DNA from: Owenia fusiformis
Lineage: Eukaryota > Annelida > Polychaeta > Sabellida > Oweniidae
NCBI GenBank assembly: GCA_903813345.2
Contig: CAIIXF020000007.1
Span: forward strand, 23,979,564-24,043,563
Reading direction: 5' to 3'
Length of the DNA: 64,000 bases
Positions 61,554 through 64,000 of this stretch are shown here, piece after piece (the stretch's first letter is position 1; the number at the start of each line of letters is the position of its first letter). The notes under the pieces are model-generated. The model worked only from the letters and a program-made list of their open reading frames with translations. It ran no database searches and was not told the DNA's origin. A program made the position numbers and the translations under genes.

Positions 61554-61675
61554 CGGACCCTGATGTTGAAAAGGACTTAACGGCAATCAAGAATGCGCTC
61601 CTCACAGGAATGCGCCAGAGTGCCAAGTTCACCAAGAATAAACAGCAACAACAATCGGCACCATCGAGTTCAAAT
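61554..61675 (+). CDS. Shared internal coding exon of a large gene (partial)
   Basis: The acceptor CTTTCAG ends at 61553 and the donor GTAAGT starts at 61676, giving a 122-nt exon that enters in phase 1 and leaves in phase 0. The product reads DPDVEKDLTAIKNALLTG, then MRQSAKFTKNK, a four-glutamine run and SAPSSSN. The first part is charged and helix-like, the end disordered. At least four upstream candidate first exons (40279, 41783, 48574 and 61229) end in the matching phase, so this exon seems to be the common junction for alternative N-termini. The remainder of the gene lies beyond the window. I do not recognise the family, and no domain signature is complete here. An intron downstream carries a MITE at 61729. 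Confidence 0.6.
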
Positions 61676-61728
61676 GTAAGTTTTTGTTTATACTTTTGCG
61701 TGTATTATAGTAGCTCATTCTCAACCTA

Positions 61729-61870
61729 ATATTAGGGAGTTTAAGCTTGCAATGGATTTTACAACCTAAACGTGAATGGAAAATATTTAAGCTATGCATT
61801 TGTATGGGTGATTGGTCATACGTATAGGTTAGCATTTCAATTTTATATGCAAGCTTAAACTCCCTAATAT
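61729..61870. mobile_element. 140-bp MITE, copy 2
   Basis: It has near-perfect ends, ATTAGGGAGTTTAAGCTTGC at the left and GCAAGCTTAAACTCCCTAAT at the right, with the same interior as the copy at 91-230. It lies about 54 bp downstream of the shared exon's donor, inside the following intron. Confidence 0.88.
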
Positions 61871-64000
61871 GTAAATGTTACGCAAAAAAACTACAAGGAA
61901 TGGAGAGACTATTAAACGACAAAGTTGTAGATCCTTCCATTAAAGAAACAACATTAATGATTCTGGTAGAAGTATCTCAAATTACGTATACACATATACT
62001 GCATTAATGAGGAAACAGACATTCCATTTAGCTGTCACTAGTTGGCATGTATAACATGATATATAATGATATCACCTGTAACGTGCACATTTAGACAAAC
62101 TGGAATGGAACAGACATAATGGCACTGCTATACAGGATGTCATTGATTGTTTTGTAAAAATATAATATATTATGCGTGAACATTCTATATTATATTTTAT
62201 ATCAAGGTTCTATGAGAGATTTCAGTTTTACCTTTTTTCATAAAATATGACAATAATTTTGAAGAGATATATGTACCAGTATTTTTATGGCAATACTAAG
62301 TTTTACATTTTGATACATTTTCTCTCAAATTGCCATCAGTTTAGCTTCAAGATTCAAATTTTATTAAACGTGATACTTGGTTTTTCGCATAACAATACTC
62401 ATATATAGTTAAGTTTTATTAATCAATTGGCTAAATACATCAGAATCATCTTTACATAACTTGAGTATATTGATCACGGTGAGATCAGGAAATAGTCTGA
62501 CATCTGAAGTGCCTCAATGAGATGACTTGGTCAGTTCAATTGAAGATTTCCCTTCCTGATTATAACAGCAAGTTAGTATTTTACACAAAGTGTACCTCTT
62601 GCTAAAAAGGAAATGCTGTGCATGTACATTATATTACACTTCAATCTTATATTCACTAAAAATGATGATTTGTTTTGTATTTTTCATTTTTTTCGATTCT
62701 ATTGTAAATTAAATTCAATGCAAATGAAAGGGTATGAATTGTAGTGGGCCGCATAATCCTATTTAAAATTGACATTATTATTTCTTGTGATTTGTGCAAT
62801 CAATTTTGATAAAACTTGGAATATCTTGAGAATGAAGTTATATTCTATATTTAATGCCAGACAATAGTGTTAAGTGTTTTTCTATATAATCTCAGACAAT
62901 GATATTAATTCTGATGTCCTGGTAGACTGCCATATAAGTATGTATTGAGAGATGAATGAAGGTCATTTCGTTCAAATATCTTACAATCATTATATTGAAG
63001 AATTCAGTACTAAAAAGGTGTCTTAAAGATCCATCAAGTCCATTTTTTGATGTTAGAATTGGTTGTTGACAAAGTGACAAGACGATGTCTTATATTCTTT
63101 TCATCATCCTTTTGTCAATCTAATGCAGAACTTGTAATCTGTCTTTTATTACTGATAGGTAGATATTGAATACCTGTGTTAAGTTATCATATTGCAAGTA
63201 TCAAGTAGCAACATGCAAAACAATAGATATAATTAAATGTCGATCTTTTCAAAATTATTTCATGCACACATGTGGATGATACAGTATATATATATGCAGA
63301 ATCGATCGAATTCAAATCTCCATCTTTTTTGCACCTTTTGTATACATGTATATGTGTATACCCTAAAGCCTTGGTGCTAGTATAGTTGCACTCAGAGCAT
63401 AGTTTAAGATTCAGACTGATACTCATGAAAAGGGTGATCATTTTGCATTTTTATGCATGCAAGACCTTAATTTCACGCTCGTTCAGTTGATATTCAAACT
63501 TGGTATGAGTGTGTTGAAGATTAATACTAGAGAGCACGCACAGGAAGTGGCTTGCTGCCAATGTGACTTGGCATCAACCTATTCTACATCCTGTAGCCAT
63601 ATATATGATACAATGTGTTTTATAGATATCTCAAGTTTATTTATCGCCTGACAATTGTACGTCTATGAATTCTATTTGCTAGTTCTTTGGATATGTCGTG
63701 TTTATAATTATCTTTAATTGCTGACTAATATTATCTGTTTATAAATATTGCCTGAAGAATGTTTACTTCATGTTTATAGCACCCTTGGGGGTATTTTTTT
63801 TTTTTAGTTGTGAAATGTTAATACAATTATATAAATGAACACCTCTTAAAAGTAAACACCTCTAAATATAAACACTTTTCTGATTTTATTTTTAGATTCT
63901 TTTATGAACACTTTTTTCCAGCACTTGTTGTGTTTACGTTTGCCTATATGTATTATTAAATAATATGAATGTTGAATAAGAATGTAAATAAATCTATTTT
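61871..64000. other. Intron of the large gene, no further exon seen
   Basis: This is AT-rich sequence. No acceptor followed by convincing coding sequence was found before the window ends. A short AACACCTCT(A/T)AA phrase repeats near 63840-63880. Confidence 0.4.

Noticed and set aside
63457-63651. 64-codon plus-strand frame near the window end
   Set aside because: There is no acceptor at its start, no recognisable domain, and its phase does not follow from the exon ending at 61675.

Overview
The window is AT-rich animal DNA. It has short exons with GT/AG introns, long gene-poor stretches, and many short dispersed and tandem repeats. Two GPI-anchored LU-domain genes and several repeats I associate with molluscs (the TTATCCCAACGAACGAAGTTC-type element with its GTCC run, and the GTGACATATTGTTATGG-type repeat) suggest a lophotrochozoan, most likely a bivalve. 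That assignment is inference. No bacterial-style operon, rRNA, convincing tRNA or CRISPR array is visible.

Layout. (1) 1-6.4 kb, minus strand: two tandem paralogous genes for small secreted, GPI-anchored Ly6/uPAR (LU) proteins. Each has four coding exons with identical intron phases and an identical 179-nt third exon. The first intron of the upstream paralogue holds decayed copies of its own exon 2. (2) 6.4-19.1 kb: no recognisable gene, only dispersed repeats and one spliced-looking non-coding exon candidate. (3) 19.1-29.6 kb: two copies of one repeat element. In the first, the internal short tetranucleotide run has expanded into a 7.85 kb GTCA array with sharply zoned higher-order periods of 4, 18, 14 and then 30/34 bp. 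The second copy keeps the short ancestral-looking GTCC run, including one GTCA unit. The very long reading frame across the array is a by-product of the repeat and not a gene. (4) 31.6-33.1 kb: a minisatellite of about 97 bp per unit. (5) 37.9-61.7 kb, plus strand: the 5' part of one large gene. I see a shared exon at 61554-61675 and at least four candidate first coding exons (near 40.2, 41.8, 48.6 and 61.2 kb; a fifth, weaker, near 57.5 kb). All end in a phase-1 donor that reads correctly into the shared exon. The protein begins with a variable N-terminus followed by a common charged segment, then a short Q run and a Ser-rich stretch. I do not recognise the family. The rest of the gene lies beyond 64 kb.

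The introns of this gene are a museum of non-autonomous DNA elements. There is a mariner-like 0.9 kb element, a 0.8 kb element with an 8-9 bp duplication, an element family with perfect 5-bp duplications, a 140-bp MITE also present at the other end of the window, and a family of palindromic foldback elements carrying CCAAT, CRE and E-box motifs. Tandem arrays of 25, 27, 24, 65 and 5 bp also lie there.
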